Of a stretch of 51,585 nucleotides of DNA, positions 32,421-43,290 are shown piece after piece (the stretch's first letter is position 1; each line of letters begins with the position of its first letter). The notes under the pieces are model-generated. The model did no database searches. It saw only the letters and a program-made list of their open reading frames with translations, and was not told where the DNA came from. The stretch is from Candidimonas sp. Its GTDB lineage: Bacteria > Pseudomonadota > Gammaproteobacteria > Burkholderiales > Burkholderiaceae_B. The position numbers and the translations under genes were made by a program. The stretch covers positions 1 through 51,585 of the forward strand of contig SCRC01000044.1 of NCBI GenBank assembly GCA_004297945.1. The letters are read 5' to 3'.

Positions 32421-33650
32421 CTAACCGTTTAGCGTGACGCGCGCAAACTTGCGCTTGCCCACCTGCACAACGTACGTGCCCGCAGCCAACAGCAGCGACT
32501 TGTCTTCAATGCGATCACCGTTGACGCGTACGCCACCCTGCTCAACGTTGCGTTGCGCCTCGGCGCCCGAAGCCACCAGCCCCGCTTCGCGCAACACCTT
32601 GAGTATGCCCAGGGGCGCTGCGCCAATCTGAACTTCGGGCATGTCCTCGGGAAGGATGCCGTCGCGAAATCGCGCTTCGAATTGCGCCAGGGCCTCGTTG
32701 GCGGCGCGCTGCGAATGAAAGCGCGCCACAATTTCCTGCGCAAGCAACACTTTAGTATCGCGCGGATTACGCCCCTCTTTCACATGATGTTGTAACAATT
32801 CTATTTCATCCAGCGAGCGGAACGACAGCAGTTCGTAATAGCGCCACATCAGCGTATCGGAAATCGACATCAACTTGCCGAACATCGAATCGGGTGCCTC
32901 CGAAATGCCTATATAGTTGTGCTTGGATTTGGACATCTTGTCGACGCCATCGGTGCCCTCCAGCAAGGGCATGGTCAGTATGCACTGGGGCTCTTGGCCG
33001 TATTCTTTTTGCAATTCGCGCCCAACCAGCAAATTGAACTTCTGGTCGGTGCCGCCCAGTTCCAGATCCGCCTTCAACGCCACCGAATCGTAACCCTGCA
33101 TCAGGGGATACAGGAACTCGTGCACCGAAATGGGAATACCGCCCTTGAAGCGCCGCGTGAAATCTTCGCGCTCCATCATGCGCGCCACCGTGTAGCGCGA
33201 CGCCAGTTGTATCAGGCCGCGAGCGCCCAGGGGATCGCTCCATTCGGAGTTGTAGCGAACCTCGGTCCGGGCCGGATCCAGTACCAGGCTGGCCTGCGCG
33301 TAATAGGTCTTGGCATTTTCCTGGATCTGCTCGGCCGTCAGCGGCGGCCGGGTGACGTTGCGCCCGCTGGGGTCGCCTATCATGGAGGTGAAATCGCCAA
33401 TCAGAAAAATAACCGTGTGCCCCAGGTCTTGCAACTGCCGCATCTTGTTAAGCACCACGGTATGGCCCAGATGGATATCGGGCGCGGTGGGGTCCAGGCC
33501 CAGCTTGATGCGCAGAGGAACCCCTGTCACGCGGCTGCGGGCCAGCTTCTTTACAAATTCGGCTTCAACCAGCAACTCGTCGCAACCTCTTTTTGCAATA
33601 CGCAGATCGGCTTCAACTTCGGGGGTGAGTACAGACTCGGTGGGCGACAT
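32421..33650 (-). CDS. tyrS: Tyrosyl-tRNA synthetase
   Basis: This 409-residue class I synthetase charges tRNA-Tyr. The HIGH-type motif is [13 protein letters not shown] (about 58-70), the KMSKS motif appears as DKMSKSKHN, and a C-terminal S4 RNA-binding domain begins about residue 345 ([10 protein letters not shown]). ATG 33650 is chosen since it gives the family N-terminus; the frame continues upstream to 33815 but that part looks non-conserved. It is divergent from the M23 peptidase gene, a widely kept arrangement in Burkholderiales. Confidence 0.95.
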   Translation of the reverse strand: MSPTESVLTPEVEADLRIAKRGCDELLVEAEFVKKLARSRVTGVPLRIKLGLDPTAPDIHLGHTVVLNKMRQLQDLGHTVIFLIGDFTSMIGDPSGRNVTRPPLTAEQIQENAKTYYAQASLVLDPARTEVRYNSEWSDPLGARGLIQLASRYTVARMMEREDFTRRFKGGIPISVHEFLYPLMQGYDSVALKADLELGGTDQKFNLLVGRELQKEYGQEPQCILTMPLLEGTDGVDKMSKSKHNYIGISEAPDSMFGKLMSISDTLMWRYYELLSFRSLDEIELLQHHVKEGRNPRDTKVLLAQEIVARFHSQRAANEALAQFEARFRDGILPEDMPEVQIGAAPLGILKVLREAGLVASGAEAQRNVEQGGVRVNGDRIEDKSLLLAAGTYVVQVGKRKFARVTLNG

Positions 33651-33871
33651 AACAAACCGTATTAGTAAAAAATAACAAAAAATTACTCGAAAATTCGAGC
33701 TGAGTACGTTAGGATAACGTGCGAACGAAATCCCTGCACGCAGCCAGCGCTTGTTGCTGCGGGCGCCGATCGTATCAAGTGCCTGTGGGTTGCCCAGGCA
33801 GACACCCATGCACAAAGCGTTAGCTGCCTTCGAGCCGTCTCGTCGAAACGCATTTACTAGGTTTTAGCTTT

Positions 33872-35254
33872 ATGTTTACAAAAGGGACCCAAAACCCTTC
33901 ATTTCCGGCAGACACACACCCTGCCCACCTTCGCACCCCTGTTTACATTAGAAATGGCCTGATTTCCGTGGCGCTGGGCTTGTTTCTGACCGCTGCGGCG
34001 CTCGCCGTTGTCAGGCCGAGCGACTCCAGCATTGATCTTCCGCTGATTCATGCCACTCGGCAAAGCATCGCCTTGCCCAAGCCATTTCCGGCGCCTGCCG
34101 ACGGTTTCGACCAACCTTTTATCAGCGAAACTCGAATCCGCGCGGGCGACACACTGTCGGCCCTGTTGCAACGCTTGCACATACAAGAGCCCAAATTGCA
34201 GCAGTTCCTCGCGCACAACAAGAACGCGCGCGCCATCTACAAGCTGCGGCCCGGACGCACCCTGCGGGCCGCGCTCGACCAGAAGGGCCATCTGGTCTGG
34301 TTGCGATACAACCATACGCCCGGCGCAAGCGAAAGCAACCACTACGTGTCCAGATGGCTGGAAGTTGAACCGGCCGAAGGGGGCACCTTTATCGCCACCG
34401 AGCGCAGCGCGGCTGCGGATCGGCAAATCCGCGTGGCCGAGGGCGTCATCACCAGCTCGCTGTTTGGCGCCACCGACGCGGCCAACGTGCCCGATGCCAT
34501 CACCTTGCAGATGACCGACATCCTGAGCAGCAAAATCGACTTCATGCAAGACCTGCGGCACGGTGATCGCTTTCGCATTGTCTACGAGACCTACTCGCAC
34601 GACGGCATCGAGGTCGGCACGGGCCGCATACTGGCGCTGGATTTCATCAACCGCGGCCACGATCACGAAGCGGTCTGGTTCGCCCCTACGCAGGGCTCGG
34701 GCGCCTATTACGATTTCAGCGGACGTAGCCTGAAAGGCGCTTTCTTGCGCACGGCGCTTAAATTTACGCGCATCAGCTCTACTTTCGGCATGCGCTTTCA
34801 CCCCCTGCACCACACCTGGACAGGTCACATGGGGGTGGACTACGCCGCGCCCCGTGGCACCCCCATCCACTCCACCTCGGATGGCACGGTGAAGTTCATC
34901 GGGCAACAAAACGGCTACGGCAACGTCATCATCATCCAGCACGATAAGCATTACTCTACCTTGTACGCCCATCAAAGCCGGTTTGCCGCAGGCTTGAAGC
35001 GCGGCGAACATGTCACGCAAGGCGAGCTTATAGGCTATGTAGGAACGACCGGCTGGGCCACAGGCCCGCACCTGCATTACGAATTCCGCATAGACAATCG
35101 TCCGGTCGACCCACTCTCGGCCAAGCTGCCTATCGCCCATACACTTGAAGGCCCCGAACGCGTAGCCTTTGAACGCACGGCGGCCGGCTATAAAGAACAG
35201 ATACACTTGTTGGCCGATCTGCAAAGCCAGCGCATTCAGGTCGCGCAACGCTGA
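33872..35254 (+). CDS. M23-family murein endopeptidase, MepM-like
   Basis: This 460-residue envelope protein has an N-terminal membrane anchor or signal (about 30-48, LISVALGLFLTAAALAVV). An OapA/LysM-like segment follows (ISETRIRAGDTLSALLQRLHI), then a middle domain and a C-terminal zinc peptidase domain (about 305-420). The metal motif is intact: HMGVDYA (HxxxD), LYAHQ and HLHYEF (HxH). Such enzymes cleave peptidoglycan cross-links during cell growth. Similarity in layout is to E. coli MepM (YebA). It precedes anmK by 45 bp, and both act on cell-wall turnover. Confidence 0.9.
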   Translation: MFTKGTQNPSFPADTHPAHLRTPVYIRNGLISVALGLFLTAAALAVVRPSDSSIDLPLIHATRQSIALPKPFPAPADGFDQPFISETRIRAGDTLSALLQRLHIQEPKLQQFLAHNKNARAIYKLRPGRTLRAALDQKGHLVWLRYNHTPGASESNHYVSRWLEVEPAEGGTFIATERSAAADRQIRVAEGVITSSLFGATDAANVPDAITLQMTDILSSKIDFMQDLRHGDRFRIVYETYSHDGIEVGTGRILALDFINRGHDHEAVWFAPTQGSGAYYDFSGRSLKGAFLRTALKFTRISSTFGMRFHPLHHTWTGHMGVDYAAPRGTPIHSTSDGTVKFIGQQNGYGNVIIIQHDKHYSTLYAHQSRFAAGLKRGEHVTQGELIGYVGTTGWATGPHLHYEFRIDNRPVDPLSAKLPIAHTLEGPERVAFERTAAGYKEQIHLLADLQSQRIQVAQR

Positions 35255-35299
35255 AGCGGTCGCTTTGGTGAAACGCTGTACATTCTTGCGAGCCCGTCG

Positions 35300-36409
35300 A
35301 TGTCCTCTCACTCTTTATACATAGGGCTAATGTCGGGTACCAGCACAGATGGCGTCGATGGCGTGCTGGCCGATTTAAGCCGCCCAGGCCATCCGCAAAT
35401 TCGCGCGCACGTCTCGCTGCCCATGCCTCAATCTTTGCGCCAGGAATTTCTGGCCCTGAACCGCAGCGGCCCCAACGAGCTGGCGCGAGCGGCCCTGGCG
35501 GGTAACGCGCTGGCACGGCTATACGCGCAAGCGGTGCATTCTCTGCTTGAACAGGGCCACACGCGCGCCAACGACGTGCAGGCCATCGGCGCGCACGGAC
35601 AAACCGTAAGACACGATCCGGCGGCCGGCTATACGCTGCAAATCAATGCCCCGGCACTGCTGGTCGAGCTTAGCCGCATTGCCGTCATCGCCGACTTCCG
35701 TACCCGCGATGTGGCCGCAGGCGGGCAAGGCGCGCCGCTGGTTCCGGCATTTCATCAGGCAGTGTTCACCAGCGACCAGCCGCGCGCCGTTCTGAATCTG
35801 GGCGGCATCGCCAACGTAACGGTGCTGCATCCGGGCGAGCCGGTGCGCGGTTTCGATACCGGCCCGGCCAATGTCTTGCTGGATACCTGGTGCCAGGAAA
35901 AAACCAGGCAGGCCTACGACACCAATGGGCTCTGGGCGGCCAGCGGCCAGACTCACCCGGCTTTGCTCGAAGCCCTGCTGCGCCAGGAACCCTGGTTCGA
36001 CCTGCCTCCGCCCAAGTCAACAGGCCGCGATCTTTTTAACCGTACCTGGCTCGAACAGCGCCTGGCGCCGTTCAGATCCGACAATATCCCCAACCACGAT
36101 GTGCAGGCCACCCTGCAAAGCCTGACGGCCCACAGCATTGCGCAGGCTATCGAACGCTACGCACCCGCTACGCGCGACGTGTTGGTGTGTGGAGGAGGCG
36201 CCCTGAACCTGGGGCTGGTGCACGAGCTCGAGCAACTGTTGGCGCGACCTGTATTCCCAACTGTTCGTATGGGTGTCCCGGTGCAATTGGTAGAGGCGCT
36301 GGCCTTTGCATGGCTGGCGCAAGCGCACGACCAGTCGTACCCGGCCGGGTTGCCGGAAGTCACCGGCGCCCGCCATCCCAATATTCTGGGGTGCCGCTAT
36401 CCGGTGTGA
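35300..36409 (+). CDS. anmK: Anhydro-N-acetylmuramic acid kinase
   Basis: This 369-residue kinase converts 1,6-anhydro-MurNAc to MurNAc-6-phosphate in peptidoglycan recycling. The N-terminal phosphate-binding motif [14 protein letters not shown] is characteristic. Further motifs are [35 protein letters not shown] and VCGGGALN. The length is normal. It lies in the same direction as the M23 gene 45 bp upstream, so the two may form an operon for cell-wall turnover. A cluster of four REP hairpins follows the stop. Confidence 0.95.
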   Translation: MSSHSLYIGLMSGTSTDGVDGVLADLSRPGHPQIRAHVSLPMPQSLRQEFLALNRSGPNELARAALAGNALARLYAQAVHSLLEQGHTRANDVQAIGAHGQTVRHDPAAGYTLQINAPALLVELSRIAVIADFRTRDVAAGGQGAPLVPAFHQAVFTSDQPRAVLNLGGIANVTVLHPGEPVRGFDTGPANVLLDTWCQEKTRQAYDTNGLWAASGQTHPALLEALLRQEPWFDLPPPKSTGRDLFNRTWLEQRLAPFRSDNIPNHDVQATLQSLTAHSIAQAIERYAPATRDVLVCGGGALNLGLVHELEQLLARPVFPTVRMGVPVQLVEALAFAWLAQAHDQSYPAGLPEVTGARHPNILGCRYPV

Positions 36410-36447
36410 AAATGGCACCTGCAGGGAATTCGTCGGTGCATGAAAAT

Positions 36448-36620
36448 GGCACCCACAAGGGGTGCCGCTACACAAACCTGCCCGTGAAGTTTGTAGCGAC
36501 AGGCCTTGTGCCTGTCACCGATGCAAAATACCGTCGTCTCGGAAAAACGATGGCACCCACAAGGGGTGCCGCTACGTGATTGGACGGTACGTTTTTGTAG
36601 AGGCACCCCTAGTGGGTGCC
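36448..36620. repeat. Cluster of four REP hairpins between anmK and erpA
   Basis: 36448-36471 minus class B; 36493-36516 plus class D (stem GACAGGC/GCCTGTC); 36552-36575 minus class B; 36597-36620 plus class B with loop CTAGT and head GTAGA. Orientation alternates minus, plus, minus, plus, which makes two inverted pairs. The cluster fills the gap between the converging genes. Confidence 0.88.
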
Positions 36621-36636
36621 ATTTCGACCAGCGAAC

Positions 36637-37005
36637 TCAGGCCGAAAACGAAGACCCGCAACCGCAAGTTGAATTGGCGTTCGGATTGCGGATAACGAAC
36701 TGGGACCCTTCGATATCGTCTTTGTAGTCGATCTCGGCGCCCACCAGGTACTGGAAGCTCATGGGGTCGACCAGCAACTGCACGCCTTCTTTATCGATAG
36801 TGGTATCGTCGTCGTTCACGGTTTCATCGAATGTAAATCCGTATTGAAAACCGGAGCACCCGCCCCCCTGCACAAATACGCGCAATTTGAGCTCGGGATT
36901 GCCTTCTTCAACCAGCAGGTCTTTAACCTTGGCCGCAGCCGCATTGGTAAATAGAATGGGAGCCGGCGGCGCTTGCAGATCAACAGATTCAGTCAGGGTA
37001 TTCAT
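36637..37005 (-). CDS. erpA: Iron-sulfur cluster insertion protein
   Basis: This 122-residue A-type carrier delivers Fe-S clusters to apoproteins. The three conserved cysteines are present in [11 protein letters not shown] and [13 protein letters not shown] 37005 has TTGGAG at good spacing and gives the family N-terminus; the longer frame to 37185 is not conserved. It converges with anmK across the REP cluster and lies downstream of a membrane coiled-coil protein gene. Confidence 0.95.
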   Translation of the reverse strand: MNTLTESVDLQAPPAPILFTNAAAAKVKDLLVEEGNPELKLRVFVQGGGCSGFQYGFTFDETVNDDDTTIDKEGVQLLVDPMSFQYLVGAEIDYKDDIEGSQFVIRNPNANSTCGCGSSFSA

Positions 37006-37060
37006 TTGGCACTCCAAAACAAGCAAATAGCTATTGCAACAATAACACAAGCGTGCTGAA

Positions 37061-37801
37061 TTAATCGGCAGCCTCCACGTTGGCGCTATTGGATGCACGC
37101 AACGCCGTGCCCTCCAAAACATTAAGCGTGACGGCCTGGGGCACAAAACCGTCGGGCAAGGCCAGCAAACCCTGGCTGCGCGCAAACTCGTCGAACTTCA
37201 GTGCAAATTCGTCCTCGGCAGCGCTGCGCTTGCCGGCCGGCGCGTTCGCGGCGTCGGCCTGCGCCGGCTCGAGCTTTATTTGAACCACCTTGCCCCGCTG
37301 CAAACCCTTAGCCACAAATTGCATCACGCCACTGAATGGAGTGTCTCCGGGTGCATTACGCATCAGCAACACGCGATAGCTCAAGGCAGCGCCTTGAAGA
37401 CGCACCTCGAACGCACGCACGCTTATTGTCCCCTTGGGCCCGACAGGCAACAACTGATCGTAAAACGCCAGCTGATCACGCGTCTGGGCCAGATTGTCCT
37501 GCGTCTTTTTCAGCGTCGCTTCAAGGCCACTGCGCGTGCTTTTCTCAACAGCCAATTGGCCGCCGAGTAGATCTGCCTTGGCTTGTGCCGCAGCCAGGTC
37601 TGTCTGCCCTTGCGCCACGGCCTGCTCATATTGAACCTGGAGCCGCGCCAATTGCCGGCCAGACTGATCCCGCAAGGCATAACGCCCTGCAACCACGCCG
37701 ATGACAAGTGCCGTAAATAGCCCCAACCCGATTTTCCACCGGCTCGTTCCCGGCTTGTCAGGCGCCCTTGATTTCGATCCGACTGCATGAATATCGCCCA
37801 T
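37061..37801 (-). CDS. Membrane-anchored coiled-coil protein, DUF6776-like
   Basis: This 246-residue protein has a membrane segment at about 22-41 ([22 protein letters not shown]), a coiled-coil region about 50-115 ([20 protein letters not shown] and onward with heptad spacing) and a C-terminal beta-rich domain ([20 protein letters not shown]). This matches the DUF6776 proteins found next to erpA and argC in Burkholderiales; function is unknown. It lies 55 bp upstream of erpA in the same direction. Confidence 0.75.
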   Translation of the reverse strand: MGDIHAVGSKSRAPDKPGTSRWKIGLGLFTALVIGVVAGRYALRDQSGRQLARLQVQYEQAVAQGQTDLAAAQAKADLLGGQLAVEKSTRSGLEATLKKTQDNLAQTRDQLAFYDQLLPVGPKGTISVRAFEVRLQGAALSYRVLLMRNAPGDTPFSGVMQFVAKGLQRGKVVQIKLEPAQADAANAPAGKRSAAEDEFALKFDEFARSQGLLALPDGFVPQAVTLNVLEGTALRASNSANVEAAD

Positions 37802-37856
37802 GAAATACAGACCTCTTCGCGCTGCGCAAGTTCCGCCCAGGCGTGGTAAGCAGGTG

Positions 37857-38921
37857 TTAAGGCAATACAGCCAGATGTGTCAGGCCCGTGTCTTCGGGCA
37901 AGCCAAACATGAGATTCATGTTTTGAACAGCCTGGCCCGACGCCCCTTTGACAAGGTTGTCCTGGGTTACCAGGATCACCAGCTGGTCGCCGCCTTCGGG
38001 CCGATGAACGGCAATGCGCAGATAATTCGATGCGCGCACCGAACGCGTCTCGGGCAGGCTGCCTGCGGGCATGACATCGACAAATGCCTCATTGGCGTAG
38101 CGCTGCTCGAACAAAGCCTGAAAGTCGGTATCGAGCGCCTCGGGCAAAATACGCACGTAAAGCGTGGAAAACATGCCGCGCACCATGGGCACCAGATGAG
38201 GCACGAAGGTAACCCCCACCGGAGCGCCGGCCAGGATATTGAGCTGTTCGGTAATTTCAGGATGATGACGATGCCCTTTGACCGCGTACGCCTTGAAATT
38301 ATCGCCCGCCTCGGAATACAAAGTGCTGACCTCGGCCTTGCGGCCAGCGCCCGATGTGCCAGATTTGCAGTCGGCAATAATGTGCGAGACGTCAACCAGG
38401 TGTTTGCCGCCTTCGATGAGCGGAGCCAGGCCCAGAATAACCGTGGTGGGATAGCAACCCGGATTGCCGATCACCTTCGCCTGCGCAATTTTGGCGCGGT
38501 TCAGTTCGACCAGGCCGTATACCGACTGCGCCAGAATCGCCGGGCAGGCATGCGGCATTTTGTACCAGTCCTGAAAGACGCGGGTGTCCTGCAAACGGAA
38601 ATCGGCCGCCAGGTCGATAACGCGCACCCCATGCCCAAGCAGTTCTTCAGCCTGGCTCATGGCAACCCCGTGCGGCGTGGCAAAAAATACCACATCGCAG
38701 TCGTGCAATGCCGCCGCGTCAGGCGTCTGGAAACGCAGCGCAACCCGGCCACGCAAATTGGGGAACATGTCGGCCACCGGCATGCCGTCTTCTTTACGCG
38801 ACGTAATCGCCGTGAGCTCGACCTGCGGGTGCTCGGACAACAGGCGCAGCAATTCCACGCCCGTGTAACCCGTGCCGCCCACAATCCCAACCTTGATCCG
38901 AGAATCTACCGCCGCAGTCAT
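37857..38921 (-). CDS. argC: N-acetyl-gamma-glutamyl-phosphate reductase
   Basis: This 354-residue NADPH-dependent enzyme carries out the third step of arginine synthesis. It shows the nucleotide-binding start [19 protein letters not shown], the catalytic cysteine in [13 protein letters not shown], and the later HRHHPEI segment with the catalytic histidine. ATG 38921 gives a normal N-terminus; the frame extends 12 codons further upstream. It lies downstream of rpsI on the same strand behind a terminator. Confidence 0.95.
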   Translation of the reverse strand: MTAAVDSRIKVGIVGGTGYTGVELLRLLSEHPQVELTAITSRKEDGMPVADMFPNLRGRVALRFQTPDAAALHDCDVVFFATPHGVAMSQAEELLGHGVRVIDLAADFRLQDTRVFQDWYKMPHACPAILAQSVYGLVELNRAKIAQAKVIGNPGCYPTTVILGLAPLIEGGKHLVDVSHIIADCKSGTSGAGRKAEVSTLYSEAGDNFKAYAVKGHRHHPEITEQLNILAGAPVGVTFVPHLVPMVRGMFSTLYVRILPEALDTDFQALFEQRYANEAFVDVMPAGSLPETRSVRASNYLRIAVHRPEGGDQLVILVTQDNLVKGASGQAVQNMNLMFGLPEDTGLTHLAVLP

Positions 38922-39063
38922 GATGATTTTTCCGAAAAAATAATTTTTGAACTTCAATTATGCAGCAAAGCGTCCGCGCACGCGCAAGATGCGTGCGCAA
39001 AAGGCAGCACTACATGACGCTCTGGCCTTTTATTATCGATGCCATCCTGATGGCAACGGTTTT

Positions 39064-39090
39064 GGCAGCCACAAGGGCTGCCATTACTAC
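39064..39090 (-). repeat. Class A REP hairpin with altered head
   Basis: Stem GGCAGCC/GGCTGCC and loop are intact, but the sequence between stem and head has changed (ATTACTAC). Confidence 0.65.
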
Positions 39091-39116
39091 ATGCAAACGT
39101 AGCCGCGGAACCATAC

Positions 39117-39147
39117 AAAAAACCCCGGCAAACGCCAGGGCTTTTTG
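39117..39147 (-). terminator. Terminator of rplM-rpsI
   Basis: On the minus strand AAAAAGCCCTGGC and GCCGGGGTTTTTT form a stem around loop GTTT (one G-U pair), ending in a T-run. It lies 32 bp after the rpsI stop. Confidence 0.88.
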
Positions 39148-39178
39148 TTGTACCAGGCTGCAAGCAGCCCGCAAAGCG

Positions 39179-39571
39179 TTAGCGTTTGCTGAACTGCTTG
39201 CGGCGTCGCGCTTTGTGGAAGCCGACTTTTTTACGTTCGACTTCCCGCGCATCGCGCGTCACCAGACCTGCTTGTTTGAGCGAAGGTTTCAGCGTTTCGT
39301 CGTAATCAATCAGTGCACGGGTAATGCCGTGACGCACCGCGCCGGCCTGGCCGCTTTCGCCGCCGCCATGCACATTGATGTGAAAATCGAACGATTCGAG
39401 ATGGCCCGTCAGTTCGAGCGGCTGACGCACGACCATACGGCCCGTTTCGCGAGCAAAATATTCGTCCACGGGCTTGCCGTTGACAACGATCTTGCCCGAC
39501 CCTTTTTTGAGGAACACGCGTGCCACCGAAGTCTTGCGGCGGCCAGTTCCATAATTCCAGTTACCGATCAT
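39179..39571 (-). CDS. rpsI: 30S ribosomal protein S9
   Basis: This 130-residue S9/uS9 has the start [17 protein letters not shown] and the basic tail [17 protein letters not shown], whose terminal Arg contacts the P-site tRNA. It follows rplM after 9 bp as in nearly all bacteria. Confidence 0.98.
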   Translation of the reverse strand: MIGNWNYGTGRRKTSVARVFLKKGSGKIVVNGKPVDEYFARETGRMVVRQPLELTGHLESFDFHINVHGGGESGQAGAVRHGITRALIDYDETLKPSLKQAGLVTRDAREVERKKVGFHKARRRKQFSKR

Positions 39572-39580
39572 GATCTATCC

Positions 39581-40009
39581 TTAGAATTCCAGCGGTTTGG
39601 GCTGCTGAGCAGAATGTGGATGCTCGGCGCCTGCGTAAACCTTGAGCTTCTTGATCATGGCGTAACCAAGAGGGCCTTTGGGCAACATGCCTTTGACCGC
39701 TTTCTGGATTGCGCGACCAGGAAAACGCTGTTGCATTTTCTCGAAGGTGGTCTCGGATATGCCGCCCGGATAAGTCGAGTGACGATAGTATTTTTTGTCT
39801 TGCGACTTGTTGCCGGTAACGACAACGTCGGCAGCGTTAATAATGACGATGTAATCGCCGGTGTCAACGTGGGGCGTGAATTCTGGCTTGTGCTTGCCGC
39901 GCAAACGACGTGCGACTTCGCTGGCCACACGACCGAGGACCTTGCCGCGGGCGTCAATCACGTACCAGTCACGCTTGACTTCATGCGGCTTGGCCACAAA
40001 GGTCTTCAT
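39581..40009 (-). CDS. rplM: 50S ribosomal protein L13
   Basis: This 142-residue L13/uL13 has the family start [20 protein letters not shown] and the segments [16 protein letters not shown] and [20 protein letters not shown]. It is the first gene of the rplM-rpsI operon; the promoter should lie in the 195-bp gap upstream (40010-40204). Confidence 0.98.
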   Translation of the reverse strand: MKTFVAKPHEVKRDWYVIDARGKVLGRVASEVARRLRGKHKPEFTPHVDTGDYIVIINAADVVVTGNKSQDKKYYRHSTYPGGISETTFEKMQQRFPGRAIQKAVKGMLPKGPLGYAMIKKLKVYAGAEHPHSAQQPKPLEF

Positions 40010-40204
40010 GATGGTTCCTAAATAATATTATGTCGATTGCCGGGCGCTGATGCCAACCCGGCCTGATTCCAATTTCCCCTTGCCTCCCAAGGCTAAAAAG
40101 CCAAGGATCGCCTAAGCGTTGTATTTCGCCCGTGCAAACAGCAAGGAAAGCCAAGTATCATAGCATAACCGGCAAACGCAAGCGTCGCGGCCATGCATCG
40201 GGGC

Positions 40205-41305
40205 TTATTTCTGGCGACTGGCCAAAACAATGCTCATGTAATTGTTAAAAGAGCCTTCTGCAACCCGAAACCAGGGCACCACGTTGTCGCGAAACCCCAT
40301 ATAGCTCTCGTACAATTTCTTGAACAAGGGGTTTTTAGCCGAAAGCTCGGCGTACACGGCGTTGGCTGCCGTATACGAAGCGTCCATGACCTCACGCGGG
40401 AAGGCCTTGAGCACAGCGCCTTTGGCAACGAGGCGACGCAGTGCGGCCGGGTTGTTGGCATCGTAATTGGCCAGCAGTTGCACGCCGGCATAGCGGCTCG
40501 CGGCCTCAATCAAGGCCTGATAAGGCTTGGGCAAACCATTGTAGGCTCCGTCGTTCACATACAACGACAGCTGTGCGCAGCCTTCCCACCAGCCGGGGTA
40601 ATAATAGTATTTGGCAACCTTGTTCAAGCCCAGCTTTTCATCGTCTAATGGGCCCACGAACTCGGCCGCATCCAGCGTGCCATTTTCAAACGAAGAATAG
40701 ATATCGCCTGTGGCGATTTGCCGGGGCACCACGCCCAGACGCGAGAGCACTTCGCCCGCCAACCCGGCCGTACGCATTTTCAGACCCTTCAGGTCGGCGA
40801 CAGCGTGGATTTCCTTGCGATACCAGCCACCCATTTGCGTGCCGGTATTGCCCATGGGGAAGTTAATAATGTGACGCGGCGCAAACATTTCCCGCGTCAA
40901 CTTCATGCCGCCGCCCTCCAGCATCCAGGCATTCATCTGGCGCGCATTCAAGCCAAACGGCACAGCGGTATCAAAGCAAAATGCCGGGTTCTGGTCATAG
41001 TAGTAATACGAGGCAGTCTGGCCGCATTCAACCGTTTTATTACCCACCGCATCCATTACGCCCAGCGCCGGAGCCAATTCACCCGCAGGGTACGCGCGAA
41101 TCGAGAAATCGCCTCCTGAGGCTTCCTCGACCATTTTGCAGAATACTTGCGCCGAGCCAAACAACGCCGGCTGCGCGGCCGTGAAGCTGGACGCCATTTT
41201 CCAGTTGATTTTGGGGCTGCTCTGTGCGAATGCCGGCACGGCGACAGCCGCCGAACCTGCCATCGCTCCAAAGCCCGCTTTCTTTAGAAATGAACGGCGC
41301 TGCAC
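40205..41305 (-). CDS. TRAP transporter substrate-binding protein, DctP family
   Basis: This 366-residue periplasmic protein has a twin-arginine-type leader VQRRSFLKKAGFGAMAG ending in AFAQS. The start is GTG 41305, preceded by AAGGAG; the frame runs upstream to 41488 without conservation. Family features include WKMASSFT, the conserved ligand-carboxylate region KGLKMRTAGLAGEVLSRLGV, and the dimer-like helix at the C-terminus. The ligand may be a keto acid or other carboxylate, as for TakP-type proteins. The membrane genes dctQ and dctM are not in the window, so it is an orphan here. Confidence 0.88.
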   Translation of the reverse strand: MQRRSFLKKAGFGAMAGSAAVAVPAFAQSSPKINWKMASSFTAAQPALFGSAQVFCKMVEEASGGDFSIRAYPAGELAPALGVMDAVGNKTVECGQTASYYYYDQNPAFCFDTAVPFGLNARQMNAWMLEGGGMKLTREMFAPRHIINFPMGNTGTQMGGWYRKEIHAVADLKGLKMRTAGLAGEVLSRLGVVPRQIATGDIYSSFENGTLDAAEFVGPLDDEKLGLNKVAKYYYYPGWWEGCAQLSLYVNDGAYNGLPKPYQALIEAASRYAGVQLLANYDANNPAALRRLVAKGAVLKAFPREVMDASYTAANAVYAELSAKNPLFKKLYESYMGFRDNVVPWFRVAEGSFNNYMSIVLASRQK

Positions 41306-41319
41306 TGTTGACGCTCTCC

Positions 41320-42687
41320 TTATAGCCCCGCGATAGCCATTTGTTCGATCAGGATCGAGCCTGTCGATTTCGATCCGCGAGCAGTCGCATCGTTGCCTAC
41401 GGCCACAATCTGTTTGAACATATCGGCCAGATTTCCGGCAATGGTGACCTCTTGCACCGCATGGCGGATTTCGCCGTTTTCGACCCAATAACCAAAGGCC
41501 CCGCGGGAATAATCCCCCGTGACGTAATTCACGCCCTGGCCGATGAGCTCGGTGACCAGAAAGCCGCGATGCATTTTCTTCAACATGGCGCGAAAGTTAT
41601 CGCCGGGCCGCGTCAGGCGCGAAGTCAGGTTAAGGTTGTGCGAGCCGCCCGCATTGCCCGTGGTTTGCAGGCCCAGCTTTCGGGCCGTATAGCTGGACAG
41701 AAAATAACCCTGCAATACGCCCTCGGACACCACCATGCGCGGTCGGGTTCGCACGCCCTCGTCGTCGAAAGGCGTACTGCCCATGGCACCTGGCGTATGA
41801 GGATTTTCCGATATATCCAGATGGCTGGACAAGACTTGCGTATTGAGCGAATCCATCAAGAAACTGGCTTTTCGGTACAAGGCGCCGCCACTGGTTGCCT
41901 GCACCAGTGCTCCCAGCAGTCCCACCGCGACAGGCGCTTCGAACAGCACCGGGAAGCGCCCCGTTTTAATGCGGCGCGCCGACATCCGGGCCAGCGTTCG
42001 TTCGGCGGCATAGCGCCCGACCGCTTGCGCATCAGCCAGCAGCGCAGGGTTGCGCTCGGACGAATACCAGTAGTCGCGCTGCATATGAGCGCCTCGTCCG
42101 ACAATCGGCGCCACCGACACACTGTGCCGGGAATAGGGGTAGCCGCCCATGAATCCGCGGCTATTGCCCAAGACGAAATGCCCCTCGTAGGTGTCCACCG
42201 AAGCGCCATCGGTATTGGTGATCAGGCGGCTGGTTGCGCGCGCCGCGCGTTCGGCCAAAAGTGCCAGCTCGGCCGCGCCATCGGCCGAAATATCCCAGGG
42301 ATAATGCAGCTGAAGATCGGGGTAATCGTGCGCCAGCAACTCGGCTTCAGGCAGTCCGGCGGCCGGATCGGCCGCCGTATAGCGGGCAATATGCCAGGCC
42401 GCCTCGACCGTTTCGCGCAGCGCCGCGGCGGAAAAATCCGACGTGGACGCCGAGCCGCGCCGCTGGCCGGCAAAAACGGTCAGATCCATGGACCGGTCGC
42501 GGGTTTGCTCGACTGTTTCAAGATCGTTATTGCGCACCGACACCGACAAGCCGCAGCTCTCGGACACCTCGACCGCCGCATCCGAGGCGCCGATGGCCCG
42601 GGCCTGACGCAATGCGTCTTGCACCAGCTCGCGAAAATGCGCCTGGTTTTCAGGAATGGATAAATGTGATGTGGAATGTGGGTTCAT
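41320..42687 (-). CDS. pmbA: Metalloprotease PmbA/TldE
   Basis: This 455-residue TldE-type protein partners TldD to degrade unfolded peptides and mature microcins or CcdA antitoxin in E. coli. Recognisable parts are the N-terminal ALRQARAIGASDAAVEVS, the LTVFAGQRRGSASTSDFS segment, and C-terminal LIGQGVNYVTGDYSRGAFGYWVENG. TldE lacks the HExxxH zinc motif of TldD, and none is seen here. It is followed after 14 bp by the TRAP gene and is divergent from darP, the usual pmbA-yjgA arrangement. Confidence 0.94.
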   Translation of the reverse strand: MNPHSTSHLSIPENQAHFRELVQDALRQARAIGASDAAVEVSESCGLSVSVRNNDLETVEQTRDRSMDLTVFAGQRRGSASTSDFSAAALRETVEAAWHIARYTAADPAAGLPEAELLAHDYPDLQLHYPWDISADGAAELALLAERAARATSRLITNTDGASVDTYEGHFVLGNSRGFMGGYPYSRHSVSVAPIVGRGAHMQRDYWYSSERNPALLADAQAVGRYAAERTLARMSARRIKTGRFPVLFEAPVAVGLLGALVQATSGGALYRKASFLMDSLNTQVLSSHLDISENPHTPGAMGSTPFDDEGVRTRPRMVVSEGVLQGYFLSSYTARKLGLQTTGNAGGSHNLNLTSRLTRPGDNFRAMLKKMHRGFLVTELIGQGVNYVTGDYSRGAFGYWVENGEIRHAVQEVTIAGNLADMFKQIVAVGNDATARGSKSTGSILIEQMAIAGL

Positions 42688-42741
42688 TGCGGCTCTTTCA
42701 ATCCGTTATCATAGCCAATTATTCAGTATTCACGTTTCCCC

Positions 42742-43290
42742 ATGCCCAACGACGCTACCGAAGACCCCGACAACGGCTACGACCGCCCCAGCAAATCGCA
42801 GGTCAAGCGCGATATGCTGGCCTTGCTGGAGCTAGGCAAGCAGTTGGTGGAGCTACCCACCGACAAGCTCAAGCAACTGCCGCTGGCCGAAAAACTGTAC
42901 GACGCCATACGCGAAGCGCAGCGCACGACCAGCCGCGAAGGCCGCCGGCGCCAGATCCACTATGTCGGCAAACTGATGCGCGACGCCCAGGCAGACATCA
43001 TTTACCAGCAGCTCGACGTCTGGGAGAACGGTTCGCGCGAAGTCACCGCAGCCATGCACCGGATAGAAACCTTGCGCGACATGCTGCTGGCCGACGATGC
43101 AGCCCTGACCCGATTGCTGGCTGAATACCCGCAGGCCGATATTCAGCAACTTCGCACTTTGATTCGCGCGGGCCGCAAAGAAGCCGCACACAACGCCACT
43201 CTGGTCCAAGGCCAGGATCCTCAGCGCAAACACTATCGCGCGCTATTCCAGGCCCTTAAAACGTTGGACACCCTTACGGAAAAAGATTGA
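42742..43290 (+). CDS. darP: Ribosome-associated protein DarP (YjgA)
   Basis: This 182-residue YjgA-family protein helps late 50S subunit assembly. Family hallmarks are the start with [20 protein letters not shown], the [13 protein letters not shown] motif and helical content throughout. It is divergent from pmbA across 54 bp and overlaps the esterase gene by one base (TGATG). Confidence 0.94.
   Translation: MPNDATEDPDNGYDRPSKSQVKRDMLALLELGKQLVELPTDKLKQLPLAEKLYDAIREAQRTTSREGRRRQIHYVGKLMRDAQADIIYQQLDVWENGSREVTAAMHRIETLRDMLLADDAALTRLLAEYPQADIQQLRTLIRAGRKEAAHNATLVQGQDPQRKHYRALFQALKTLDTLTEKD

Noticed and set aside
33899-35311. 470-residue open frame on the minus strand over the M23 peptidase gene
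   Set aside because: It lies antisense to a gene with intact catalytic motifs; long antisense frames are common at this GC content, and its product resembles no family.
41341-42663. 440-residue frame antisense to pmbA
   Set aside because: Antisense shadow of pmbA with no start signal and low-complexity arginine-rich sequence.
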